Assembly (NCBI RefSeq): GCF_029144185.1 | Contig: NZ_CP110232.1 | Coordinates: 1,880,164 to 1,944,163, forward strand | Source of the DNA: Vagococcus intermedius | GTDB lineage: Bacteria > Bacillota > Bacilli > Lactobacillales > Vagococcaceae | Reading direction: 5' to 3' | Length of the DNA: 64,000 nt | Part shown: piece after piece, positions 49,453-58,514 of the stretch | Layout: the number at the start of each line of letters is the position of its first letter | How positions within the stretch are numbered: the stretch's first letter is position 1 | The notes under the pieces: model-generated | Databases searched by the model: none | The model's input: the letters and a program-made list of their open reading frames with translations, nothing else | What the model was told of the DNA's origin: nothing | Made by a program: the position numbers and the translations under genes

Positions 49453-50464
49453 TATTATCATTCTTTTTTCTTACATTATAAATCAAATAACTTACTAATA
49501 TCACTAAAATTAAACCGATTATTATTAAAATATAAACCCACCATGGTAATTTATTCACACCTTGTTCTGTCCGTTGATTAATATCTTTTGCCTGGTGCTT
49601 CGTAATTTTAAACTCACGCTGCCATTCCCAATGCCCATAATCAGAATCAGCTTTTATTAAAGCCGTGTACGTGCCATTTTTTATTTTATCTTCTGATAGT
49701 TTAACTTGATGAGGAAAAAAAGCTTGTGGAGCAAGTTGATTATTTTTTTTTGTATCAGTCACTAATATCTCACTAGCCCCAACTTTTTTTATTTCCGTTT
49801 TAACTGTCACATTCGGAACAATATTTGGATTAATATTTTGGATAGGAATTTCTAATGAAGGATGACCCATATAGGTTCCTACTTTAAGTTTGTCCAATGC
49901 TAGTTTAGCCTTTACTTGTTGATCTGATAAGGATAACATTACTTCAGTCGTATAGCCCATTTGATTGCGAATCGACATTCCAGCTTTTTCATTATCTTTT
50001 GAATTGCCTTTCTCGTTTTTATCTAGTACATAAATAGCACCTAGTATAATCCCTGGCATCTCTTCTTTCGGTGTTTTAATTGTAAACGTAGCGTCTTTTG
50101 TACTTTTAGCAGGAATGACTAATGTGTCTTGTTGTAAGCTAGCTAACTCACTCAATTTATTTTTAGCTTTTTTAATCAACTTTACTTGTGGATTTGACAT
50201 GTCAATCGTCCCATCTGGTAAGGTTGTAGCATCAGTCATCATAATTGCTACTTTTCTCTCTTCCTCACCATCATTAGTCACATGCAAGACATACTCTTTT
50301 TCTTCGTTAGGAGCCATTTGAATATTATACATCGTTTGACTGGTGTCTTTTTGATTATCGGGAATTTCTGGTTTCACACTAATTGTAAATCCCTCTGCAC
50401 TTGCAAAAATGGGGGAAAGTATCATGCATACTCCTACTACTAATACTAAATAAAGCTTTTTCAT
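49445..50464 (-). CDS. WxL-interacting protein (DUF916/DUF3324)
   Basis: A 339-residue protein with a signal peptide (about 1-23), a DUF916 domain (about 25-150, starting FTISVKPEIPDNQ), a DUF3324 domain (about 155-290, with MSLSDQQV, then KLKVGTYMGHPSLEIPIQN) and one C-terminal membrane helix (about 308-330) with a basic cytoplasmic tail. Proteins of this build hold WxL proteins and peptidoglycan at the cell surface. It is the last gene of the cluster, 53 nt after the WxL gene. Confidence 0.92.
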   Translation of the reverse strand: MKKLYLVLVVGVCMILSPIFASAEGFTISVKPEIPDNQKDTSQTMYNIQMAPNEEKEYVLHVTNDGEEERKVAIMMTDATTLPDGTIDMSNPQVKLIKKAKNKLSELASLQQDTLVIPAKSTKDATFTIKTPKEEMPGIILGAIYVLDKNEKGNSKDNEKAGMSIRNQMGYTTEVMLSLSDQQVKAKLALDKLKVGTYMGHPSLEIPIQNINPNIVPNVTVKTEIKKVGASEILVTDTKKNNQLAPQAFFPHQVKLSEDKIKNGTYTALIKADSDYGHWEWQREFKITKHQAKDINQRTEQGVNKLPWWVYILIIIGLILVILVSYLIYNVRKKNDNKK

Positions 50465-50517
50465 CTCATGTTCTCCTATTCTAAATCCAATAAAAATAAG
50501 GACCTAAGTCCTTATTT

Positions 50518-51210
50518 TTATTTAGCTGGTAATGCTGCAACTTGACTCTTACCTTGATTGTTAATAACTGATAAATTCCAAGTTAAGACTGAACTATAGG
50601 CTTTCGTTTTTGCTTGTTGTGCAGTTTTCTCTGGAACCGACATCGCTATATTACTATAATCAAACTGAAACTTACCTGAGGCAACTGCACCTGCTTCAGA
50701 AGTGAAGATGGCTGATGGTGCTTTTCCTGTCATAACGGTTGTTTCTGTTGATTTATTCTTCAATGCTGTATTACTTTCGACTGCAGTTACTTTTAACTTA
50801 GAAAAATCAAAAGTAATATCTGATAAGACAGCACTAGATGCTTTCTCATTGGCTACTTTAAAATTATCTGCAGCTAATTTTAGAGTCCAAGCATTTTCAT
50901 CTCCTGTATAGTTACCAATCCCTGTTGACGTCAATCCCATACTTTTAGATTTTTCGCCTTCTGATAGGACTTTTCTTCCTACTTCTTCTTTACCAACTTT
51001 AAATGCTCCAAAGTCAAAAGTTGGTACTGTCACATCTGGATGGGCACCTGGTTTCGAAGGGTCATTTGGATCAACTGGCACATGTTCTAACTCACCTTTT
51101 TCAAAGTCAACATGACCTGCTGTATTAGTAGCTGCCTCTGCACCTAAACTAATACTAGCACCTCCGATGATAATTGCTGATACTACTAAAATACTAAACT
51201 TTTTTTCCAT
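50518..51210 (-). CDS. WxL-domain surface protein
   Basis: A 230-residue secreted protein with signal peptide (about 1-27, ending GAEAA) and a C-terminal WxL domain. The first motif is WTL in ENAWTLKLAADNF near residue 108, the second WNL in VLTWNLSV near residue 213. WxL domains bind peptidoglycan without sortase. The start overlaps the stop of the LPQTG gene (TAATG), and GGAGG lies 7 nt upstream. The early segment DPNDPSKPG is a short proline-rich linker usual in this family. Confidence 0.93.
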   Translation of the reverse strand: MEKKFSILVVSAIIIGGASISLGAEAATNTAGHVDFEKGELEHVPVDPNDPSKPGAHPDVTVPTFDFGAFKVGKEEVGRKVLSEGEKSKSMGLTSTGIGNYTGDENAWTLKLAADNFKVANEKASSAVLSDITFDFSKLKVTAVESNTALKNKSTETTVMTGKAPSAIFTSEAGAVASGKFQFDYSNIAMSVPEKTAQQAKTKAYSSVLTWNLSVINNQGKSQVAALPAK

Positions 51211-51578
51211 TATAATTCCTCCGTTCTTGATTTAATTGCTTTATTATTAAGAATTTTTTTTCTTAAATACCCGATTATGAACGTACTGATTACAATCAAC
51301 TCCCCATAAATCTGAAGATTACTCTTCTCTCCTGTTTGGGGTAATCTACCCAATCCTTGCTTGTCATTCTCAAGATTTTTGGGTTTATTTTTATGTGTCA
51401 AATCTAATGGCTCTACCTTGTCACTCTCCTTGTTACTTATTTCTTCCGGATAAAGTGGTAACGAAGGGTTTGGCAAAAAGGTCACACTTGCTGAACTATC
51501 TGCTGAAGATAGTATTGGGCTAATCAAAAGAGCACTAATTATTAGCCCACTTACAATAAAACTTCTTTTATCTATCAT
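51210..51578 (-). CDS. Small LPQTG-anchored protein of the WxL cluster
   Basis: A 122-residue precursor with signal peptide (about 1-26), a short polar mature part of only about 55 residues, and a sorting signal LPQTG near residue 83 followed by a membrane helix and basic tail. Tiny LPXTG proteins are a regular part of WxL loci and their role is not known. I use the ATG at 51578; a GTG 9 nt upstream is possible. It overlaps the upstream gene by 11 nt. Confidence 0.87.
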   Translation of the reverse strand: MIDKRSFIVSGLIISALLISPILSSADSSASVTFLPNPSLPLYPEEISNKESDKVEPLDLTHKNKPKNLENDKQGLGRLPQTGEKSNLQIYGELIVISTFIIGYLRKKILNNKAIKSRTEEL

Positions 51579-54500
51579 CTTTTGCACCTACTTTCAAAGG
51601 AAGAGCGGTTTGATATTCTTGAAAAGATTGGTTTGAATCATTCACTTCCCAAGTAATCGTTGCGGTATAGTCTTTTGTTGGTTTTATCCATCTATAACTA
51701 TTTTTACCAACCGCAACATCAGCTTTCTTATTATTAAGTGTTGTAGGAGTATCTCGATCACCAAAAGTTAAGGTGATTTCTTGCAATTGATTATCAACCG
51801 GGGTGCGATGAACAATCACTCCATCCTGCGTTAAGATTTTTTTATCAATTCGTAACGCTAGATTATCTTGTGTGATCGTTTGATGACTGTTTGGCTCTTT
51901 AAAGTTGTCAATCTTAGCACGTAAGGACCACTCTGGATGTAAGTCAGTACTTTTGACTGTCAATTGAACAGGCTTATCACCTTGATTAATCAGTAACTGT
52001 TTCTCAGCTAACATTTTTCCATGAAATGAAAAATCATTTTTGAGACTGTCCACCCATGATTGCCCTTTATATTTCAAATAAATTGTTTGGTTATTAGATT
52101 CAAAAGGAATATTAATGGCTTCTTCCTTGTTACTAATCAGATTATCACCATTAAAACTCCCTTTAAAATCAAATCTCTTTTTGCTCAAATTTGTCGGATC
52201 AATTTTTAAAGTGCCATCTTGATTGGCATCCTTAATGGTGTATTTTTTAGTAACATTAGCTAAGCCACTCTCAGATTTAGGTAACAGTGTTTTATTAGAA
52301 TCTGTGTAAACGTACTTCACAGTAATTGGTTTTTTAACGTCAATCTTTAGATCATACTCATATCTGGCATAACCAGTATTGGAAAGTTTTTCAAATACTT
52401 GAACGGGTATTGTTTGTATGCCCCCTTTATCTAAGTCAATTGCTTCCTTCACTTCTTTAGAAATATTGGCATAGCCGTTAAACTTTTTGATGTCACGATT
52501 TAATCCTAAATAACTTAAAACTTTTTCATCGTTTAAATCTGAAAAAGTTTTAATTGGAACGGGTTCAATGTCTTTGGACTCTTTTAATGGCTTCGGTCCG
52601 TGGGGATTTTCAAAATGATTTAAGGTTAAATGGGAAAAAGTCGGTTGCCCATTTTGTACACCAGCCTCAAATAAATCTGTATTAAAACGTGAAAATTTCA
52701 AATTATCTCCACCCATATAACTTTGCTCACCATATAAAAATTTATCCACTGCAGTTATTTTTGTTTCCCAATTATATTGTTTGCCATGTTTATGAACGCT
52801 TTGCGCTACCACATCACCTGGGTTAATCGTCACATTTCCAAACTGTTTTTCTCCTAGTTCAATCATTTGATCTAGGGTAGTCCCACCTGGATATTGTTGC
52901 AAATACTGATTATCTTGAAGAATCTCACCTTCTCTATCTTGCTTAGCACTGACGTCAACTAGATTGTTAACACCTTGATATAAGCCGACATAGGCTTCTA
53001 TCGCAACATGATTGGCATCATTAATCGCATATGGATACTCCGTTGCCGCTTTCTCACCGTAAACAGGACGTAATGATAGACCGTTTGATTCTTTTACTAA
53101 CGTTAAACTCCCCATATCGGTTTTATTAAAGCCTACCGCTGGAGCGATCGTCTGCATGCCGATAGTTGCCCCATAATTAACATCAAGAGTTGCTTCTGCG
53201 TTGACCTCAAAATGTATCCCGGTCTCTGGCTTACGATAACCAACAGTTAAGGGAACTGTGATTCCTTTGTTCTTCTCAGTCGCATACATAAAATGATTGT
53301 TTCGTAATAGTTTTTTAGGTAGTTGTTCTTGCTCTGCCTTTATGTCCAATTCAGCCATGGGAATAACGTCGTCACCAACTTTCACTTCCTTGATAAAGTC
53401 TTTCGGTTGAAAAGACTGTCCCAATTTAGCAGTTACTTTTTGAGTCGTCACAATCGGTTCTTCTTCAGGTGAGATGGTAATAGGTTTTAATGGCACATTC
53501 TTTTTATCCTCTACATAATCACTGTTCTTTGTTGGTCTAAATGTAATGACTGGTTTTAAAATGTGCTTGCCTTTTGAAATAGATTTATTTGCTACCCAAA
53601 CGTTAGCCGTATCTGTTATTTTCCACAACTTGTCATCTAAATACCAATTCATAAGAAACTTAGCTGAATCAAACTTGTAAACTTCTTTTTCCCCAAAAGC
53701 TGAAATTTTAATTGTTTCATCTTTTGGAATAATGTAGTTTTTTTGAGGATTAACTGCTGAATAAAAAAAGGCATTATTTAATTTTGCATCATCATGAATC
53801 GTTAAATTTTTATTAGCCAACACATAGATAGGAGCAGCAGCGTCTATATTACCAAAATCTACTTCCGGTAATTGTAATAATGAACTTAGATTAATACGCA
53901 TCGGTTGTGCTAACTCTTTAGTATCAAATATATTACTTCCTCTACTTACTGATAAATCGGTTAAGCTACGTAAATCGATTTCTTCCATTTTAGGCATATT
54001 TGAGAATAACTTATAACCGTTAAGTTCCTTTAGTTTAGGTAATATCAAACGTTTAGCATTAGGAAAATCATAAAAATTGTTATAGAGTCCATCTGCATAC
54101 TTAGCACCTTCTAGAGCGTCTAGTACTAGCTCTGTTCCTTTAAATCCATCAAAAGTACCGTTATGGACTATAGCTAAACCTGGCGCTTCAACCTTTTCTA
54201 AGTTACTTAAAGATGATCGACCTGAAAATATTAAGGAATTTTCATGACTACTTTTTACACTAGAATCTAATTTCAGCGTCTTCAATTTATTGTCTCGACC
54301 ACTCGTCGCAAAATAAAATTGATAAGGAATAATATTTGAATGTTGTAAGACGATAGTTTCAACATTTGTCAAAGATAGTTGATTACCTGAGCCCATTGCT
54401 AAATCGTCTCTTGAAAACTCCCCATCGATTACCAAGGTCTTAACATTCCGATACTCATTTAATAACCTAGGGACAATCACTAACTGCATACTGATACACT

Positions 54501-55329
54501 TAGGTCTTCTTTTTAACTGAACATTCATCGTTAAACCATCGTTACTAACACTATAAGAAATTTTTGATTTTTCATCCTCTGTAATATTATCATCCATTAG
54601 ATTTTGATCTACACCACTCATACCTTTTTGACTTTTTTCTTCATCAGTCTCTGCTTCACTCGCTTCTTCTTCAGGCTTACTTTCTTGATTTGTTGCTTTA
54701 TCAGTCTCTGCTTCACTCGCTTCTTCTTCAGGCTTACTTTCTTGATTTGTTGCTTCTTCAGTCTCTGCTTCACTCGCTTCTTCTTCAGGCTTACTTTCTT
54801 GATTTGTTGCTTCTTCAGTCTCTGCTTCACTCGCTTCTTCTTCAGGCTTACTTTCTTGATTTGTTGCTTTATCAGTCTCTGCTTCACTCGTTTCTTCTTC
54901 AGGCTTACTTTCTTGATTTGTTGCTTTATCAGTCTCTGCTTCACTCGCTTCTTCTTCAGGCTTACTTTCTTGACTTGTTGCTTTAACAGTCTCTGCTTCA
55001 CTCGTTTCTTCAGGCTTACTTTCTTGACTTGTTGTTTCTTCACTAGTGTCTTCTTCGCTTATTTTTTCACGCTTACTTATTTTAGCTGTCTCCTCACCGC
55101 CACTAGTATCACTGGCGACCATAGGTTCTTGTAATGATAGCTTTTTTATCCCTAATAAAGACTTAGTATTCCCTTTTATAATTTTATCTTTCCTATTTAT
55201 TGCTAAAGTTGAAGGGCTTTGTTTAACAAACTTACTCTGCTTAAGGTTATCGTCTGTTGCTTTTACGGATAATTGGCCTAATACTATAAGACAACATAGG
55301 GTCATCCCGATTATTATTTTTTTAGTCAT
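51568..55329 (-). CDS. Giant LRR/MucBP surface protein with C-terminal WxL-like domain
   Basis: The 1253-residue precursor starts with a signal peptide (about 1-25). Seven acidic repeats of about 19 residues (unit ATNQESKPEEEASEAETDK) follow near residues 95-240. A BspA-like leucine-rich-repeat region lies at about 265-500, then a long region with beta-rich modules, a MucBP-like module (ITVKYVYTDSNKTLL) near 1045, and the C-terminal WxL-like domain. There the first motif is intact (PEWSLRAKIDNF), but the second reads ATITWEVND, so WEV replaces WxL. There is no LPXTG. The ATG at 55329 has AGGAG about 7 nt upstream. First gene of the WxL cluster; probably an adhesin. Confidence 0.85.
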   Translation of the reverse strand: MTKKIIIGMTLCCLIVLGQLSVKATDDNLKQSKFVKQSPSTLAINRKDKIIKGNTKSLLGIKKLSLQEPMVASDTSGGEETAKISKREKISEEDTSEETTSQESKPEETSEAETVKATSQESKPEEEASEAETDKATNQESKPEEETSEAETDKATNQESKPEEEASEAETEEATNQESKPEEEASEAETEEATNQESKPEEEASEAETDKATNQESKPEEEASEAETDEEKSQKGMSGVDQNLMDDNITEDEKSKISYSVSNDGLTMNVQLKRRPKCISMQLVIVPRLLNEYRNVKTLVIDGEFSRDDLAMGSGNQLSLTNVETIVLQHSNIIPYQFYFATSGRDNKLKTLKLDSSVKSSHENSLIFSGRSSLSNLEKVEAPGLAIVHNGTFDGFKGTELVLDALEGAKYADGLYNNFYDFPNAKRLILPKLKELNGYKLFSNMPKMEEIDLRSLTDLSVSRGSNIFDTKELAQPMRINLSSLLQLPEVDFGNIDAAAPIYVLANKNLTIHDDAKLNNAFFYSAVNPQKNYIIPKDETIKISAFGEKEVYKFDSAKFLMNWYLDDKLWKITDTANVWVANKSISKGKHILKPVITFRPTKNSDYVEDKKNVPLKPITISPEEEPIVTTQKVTAKLGQSFQPKDFIKEVKVGDDVIPMAELDIKAEQEQLPKKLLRNNHFMYATEKNKGITVPLTVGYRKPETGIHFEVNAEATLDVNYGATIGMQTIAPAVGFNKTDMGSLTLVKESNGLSLRPVYGEKAATEYPYAINDANHVAIEAYVGLYQGVNNLVDVSAKQDREGEILQDNQYLQQYPGGTTLDQMIELGEKQFGNVTINPGDVVAQSVHKHGKQYNWETKITAVDKFLYGEQSYMGGDNLKFSRFNTDLFEAGVQNGQPTFSHLTLNHFENPHGPKPLKESKDIEPVPIKTFSDLNDEKVLSYLGLNRDIKKFNGYANISKEVKEAIDLDKGGIQTIPVQVFEKLSNTGYARYEYDLKIDVKKPITVKYVYTDSNKTLLPKSESGLANVTKKYTIKDANQDGTLKIDPTNLSKKRFDFKGSFNGDNLISNKEEAINIPFESNNQTIYLKYKGQSWVDSLKNDFSFHGKMLAEKQLLINQGDKPVQLTVKSTDLHPEWSLRAKIDNFKEPNSHQTITQDNLALRIDKKILTQDGVIVHRTPVDNQLQEITLTFGDRDTPTTLNNKKADVAVGKNSYRWIKPTKDYTATITWEVNDSNQSFQEYQTALPLKVGAKDDR
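54618..55030 (-). repeat. 7 x 57-bp tandem coding repeat (first unit 54 bp)
   Basis: Encodes the acidic Glu/Ser/Thr stalk of the giant WxL-like protein. Units are nearly identical and the period keeps the frame. Frames on the other strand and the alternative frame here are artefacts. Boundaries are approximate. Confidence 0.9.
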
Positions 55330-55543
55330 CACATTCTCCTAGCTTTCATCGTCTCTTTTTATTCAAGTCAAAATATCTCCTTGACGCTATGTCCTCATAA
55401 TAAATGCTTTTTATCCGAATTTATTATATATATCTGAATGAATCACCCCATTAGTGGATAATTAAGTGCAATAACGACGGTAATATAGTTAAAATTAGGA
55501 TTACTATAGAGTCATATTTTGATTGAAATTTGTTAAAATAAAA

Positions 55544-55580
55544 AAACACCACAGTCGACGAATGCCAACTGCGGTGTTTT
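55544..55580 (-). terminator. Terminator of the ABC-2 transporter operon
   Basis: AACACC.CAGT and ACTG.GGTGTT arms form a stem, T-tract on both sides, directly after the permease gene. Confidence 0.8.
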
Positions 55581-55591
55581 TATGTTATTAT

Positions 55592-56362
55592 CTAGCTTCT
55601 TAAGCCACGTCCTTTTTCTATTAAATACCATGCTACTATATATAAACCTACTATAAAGACAATCAAAATTGTCATAGAAATACCTACCGGTACGTCAACT
55701 GTTCCTAAGAAACCATAACGAAAACCAGAGATCATATAAACAATCGGATTGATTTTTGACACAGCTTGCCAAAATGGTGGCAACATTGAGATGGCATAGA
55801 ATACGCCACCTAAGTAAGTTAGAGGCTGTAAGACAAAGGTTGGAACAATTGAAACATCATCATATGAACGCGCAAATATACCATTAATTAAACCTGCTAA
55901 TGAAAAAACAATAGCTGTCATTAATAAAGTAATGATCACAATCGGCCATGATACCACATGTAAAGGAACAAAGAATAATGAGATAATCGTAACTAAAGAC
56001 CCTACTAAAATACTACGACCAAGGCCACCAATCACAAACCCCCAAATAATGATATGGGTTGGGACAGGTGCAACTAAAATTTCTTCAATATTTTTTTGAA
56101 ACTTCTGTGAAAAGAAAGAAGACGAGACGTTGGCGTAAGAACTGGTAATTGCCGACATCATAATCAAACCTGGAACAATAAATTCCATGTAAGAAAAACC
56201 GCCCATCTCACCGATCCGTCCCCCAATCATTTTGCCAAAAATAACAAAATATAGTGACGTTGTAATAACTGGCGGAACTAAGGTTTGAACCCAAATTCTC
56301 AAATAACGATTTGTTTCCTTATAAGCTAAACTCTTTAACGCTGTAATATATAAACTAAGCAT
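55592..56362 (-). CDS. ABC-2 type transporter permease
   Basis: A 256-residue membrane protein with six helices in the YadH/ABC-2 pattern, with FIVPGLIMMSAITSSYANVSSSFF and the late block PTFVLQPLTYLGGVFYAISMLP. It overlaps the ATPase gene by 8 nt, so the two form one exporter. Such pairs export drugs, polysaccharides or unknown lipids; the substrate is not evident. Confidence 0.9.
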   Translation of the reverse strand: MLSLYITALKSLAYKETNRYLRIWVQTLVPPVITTSLYFVIFGKMIGGRIGEMGGFSYMEFIVPGLIMMSAITSSYANVSSSFFSQKFQKNIEEILVAPVPTHIIIWGFVIGGLGRSILVGSLVTIISLFFVPLHVVSWPIVIITLLMTAIVFSLAGLINGIFARSYDDVSIVPTFVLQPLTYLGGVFYAISMLPPFWQAVSKINPIVYMISGFRYGFLGTVDVPVGISMTILIVFIVGLYIVAWYLIEKGRGLRS

Positions 56363-57290
56363 GATTATCCTCCACTTGCTGTGTGTCTTCCGTAATTTTT
56401 AAGAATAATTCTTCTAAACGGTTTGATTTATTCCGCATTGATAATACTTTAATATTTTGCGCTGTTAATTGTGCAAAAATATCATTAACTCCTTGATTAC
56501 GCTCAACTTCAACAACAAGTGTCTGGTCATCTTCAAGAAAACTTTGATAGTTTTGAATCACAGGAATGCTCTCTGATTGTTCTAAATCAAAGATAAATGT
56601 TTCATATTGTAATTTTGATAATAAATTTTTCATACTGGTATTTTCAATCACTTCACCTGACTGAATAATTCCAATGTTACGGCATAACATTTCTGCCTCT
56701 TCTAAGTAATGAGTAGTCAAAATAATTGTCGTTCCTTGTCGATTTAACTCTTGTAAAAAGGTCCACATTTCACGACGCAATTCAATATCGACTCCTGCTG
56801 TTGGTTCATCTAAAATCAGTAACCGTGGTTCATGCATCAAAGCACGAGCAATCATCAGACGACGTTTCATGCCACCTGACAACATACGAGCCTTCACATC
56901 GCGTTTTTCCCATAAATTGGATTGTTTCAAATATTTTTCGCTGCGTTTTATCGCTTCTTTACGTGACACACCATAGTAACCTGCTTGATTGACTACTATT
57001 TGTTGCACCGTTTCAAACGGATTAAAGTTAAATTCTTGAGGGACTAAACCAATTTGTTGTTTAGCACGAACCAAATCTGTATCCAGATCATAATCAAAGA
57101 CCTTAACTGACCCTGACGTTTTATTAACTAATGAGGTAATAATCCCTATTGTTGTTGATTTTCCCGCTCCGTTTGGACCTAACAAAGCATAAAAATCACC
57201 CTCTTCAACCGTTAAATCAATTCCTCGCAACGCTTCAACACCTGTGTCATAAACTTTTTTTAAGCCATTTATTTCTAATGCATTTGTCAT
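56355..57290 (-). CDS. ABC transporter ATPase (DRA/YadG type)
   Basis: A 311-residue nucleotide-binding subunit with Walker A LLGPNGAGKSTT (about 35-46), Q-loop, signature MLSGGMKRRLMIARAL (LSGGM marks the drug-resistance ATPase group), Walker B LLILDEPTAGVD and the switch histidine in LTTHYLEEAE. A C-terminal tail of about 85 residues follows, as in daunorubicin-type exporters. It is between the ArsR gene and the permease in one operon. Confidence 0.92.
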   Translation of the reverse strand: MTNALEINGLKKVYDTGVEALRGIDLTVEEGDFYALLGPNGAGKSTTIGIITSLVNKTSGSVKVFDYDLDTDLVRAKQQIGLVPQEFNFNPFETVQQIVVNQAGYYGVSRKEAIKRSEKYLKQSNLWEKRDVKARMLSGGMKRRLMIARALMHEPRLLILDEPTAGVDIELRREMWTFLQELNRQGTTIILTTHYLEEAEMLCRNIGIIQSGEVIENTSMKNLLSKLQYETFIFDLEQSESIPVIQNYQSFLEDDQTLVVEVERNQGVNDIFAQLTAQNIKVLSMRNKSNRLEELFLKITEDTQQVEDNHA

Positions 57291-57353
57291 AGTTATCTTG
57301 ACTCCTTCTTTATAAACTCTCTTTTCAACTTGTCTACTAAAAAACTAATCTCC

Positions 57354-57635
57354 CTACTTCGTTATCTCTGGTATTAGATACTGAATGCTTGCTGAAAAAA
57401 CTTTCATTTTTTCAAGATTAAGTGAATAATTATGCCACGTCCCAACTTTCCTAGTCTGAACGATCCCCGCACATATCAAAACTTTCATATGATGAGATAG
57501 GGTGGGTTGGGTGAAGTCAAAGTGCTCTAGTAACTCACAGGCGCACCGCTCTCCTTGAGACAATAGATCAATGATTTGAACCCGATTTGGATCACCTAAG
57601 GCTTTACAAAATTTAGCTGTTTCCTCATAATTCAT
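57354..57635 (-). CDS. ArsR-family repressor
   Basis: A 93-residue winged-helix repressor. CACELLEHF in helix 3 carries a Cys-x-Cys pair near residues 32-34, in the position of the arsenic-sensing ELCVCDL motif of ArsR, so metalloid or thiol-reactive ligand sensing is possible; a third cysteine lies in VLICAGIV. AGGAGGAG lies just upstream of the ATG. It heads the operon with an ABC-2 exporter and has a palindromic operator at its promoter. Confidence 0.87.
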   Translation of the reverse strand: MNYEETAKFCKALGDPNRVQIIDLLSQGERCACELLEHFDFTQPTLSHHMKVLICAGIVQTRKVGTWHNYSLNLEKMKVFSASIQYLIPEITK

Positions 57636-57648
57636 TGCTTCTCCTCCT

Positions 57649-57701
57649 ATAGATAGAAGTTCTTCTATCTATAATATAGAGATTTATCTATCTATTGTCA
57701 A
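57649..57701 (-). promoter_or_regulatory. ArsR promoter and operator
   Basis: TTGACA (57696-57701), 17 nt, TATATT (57673-57678) on the minus strand. A 24-bp palindrome with 11-bp arms, ATAGATAGAAG and complement, at 57649-57672 adjoins the -10, and further ATAGATA copies fill the spacer. Confidence 0.78.
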
Positions 57702-58514
57702 CCCTAGATTAATCACAAGTCATCTATAAGTCTCTTGCCCTATTTCTCTCATAATTATCAATAAAAAAATAAATCCATATTAGATTACTAATTAATTTTA
57801 AAAAAACTAGCTAAAATAGAATAATATGACGACTAATATAGCAGGCTTATCTTCTAAATAAAAAAGGTCATCGTTTTAAAAAAGTTATTTCACGATTTTT
57901 TCCACCTATGAAAGACACTCCTACACTATACTCATAAAATAAAATGAGACTTGCTTGAACAAAAATCATAGTTTTATCAGCACTACCTGATAACTCATTT
58001 TACAATAAAAAATAACCGGTTAACTCCTCCAAGTTATTACACGGTTATTTTTAATTTTTTTACTTATCATGTCACAATTAACTATTTGATCCTCAACTAT
58101 TCTTATTCGCACTATTATTTCAAGTTTTTTTCATAACGTTCATAGCTTCCGATGAAGCTAAAACAGGGATTGAAATAGTAAAACTGACTAATAAACTAAT
58201 TAGAACTAGCTTACTACTCACATTAACTTGATTTATTAAGATCAATAACTGTTTCAAATAAAAATGGTACTAACAAATAACTCAACCGAGCCCAAAAGGG
58301 AGTCATTTTTAATTTGTAAATAGATATTCTTTAACAACCATAAATAAACTAACTATATTCCTTGAAAGGACAGCTTAAAAATTAATGGCATCCCGTTATC
58401 AAACACAATCGATGCTGCTAGTATAGCAAACCTCACGTATAACAATTAGTCATTAAATAACAACCCTCCCTATTTATTTCCCATTTAAAAATAACTAGAG
58501 GGTGTTACTATCCT
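57702..58514. other. Intergenic region with a terminator-like hairpin and possible gene relics
   Basis: No intact gene in about 810 bp. AAAAATAACCG (58008-58018) and CGGTTATTTTT (58042-58052) form a terminator-like hairpin. On the minus strand between about 58370 and 58120 short frames in a row read like membrane-protein pieces (for example MTPFWARLSYLLVPFLFETV, then KLVLISLLVSFTISIPVLA), which suggests a decayed permease gene. Confidence 0.4.

Noticed and set aside
54604-55134. Plus-strand and alternative minus-strand frames over the WxL-like protein repeats
   Set aside because: Artefacts of the 57-bp repeat.
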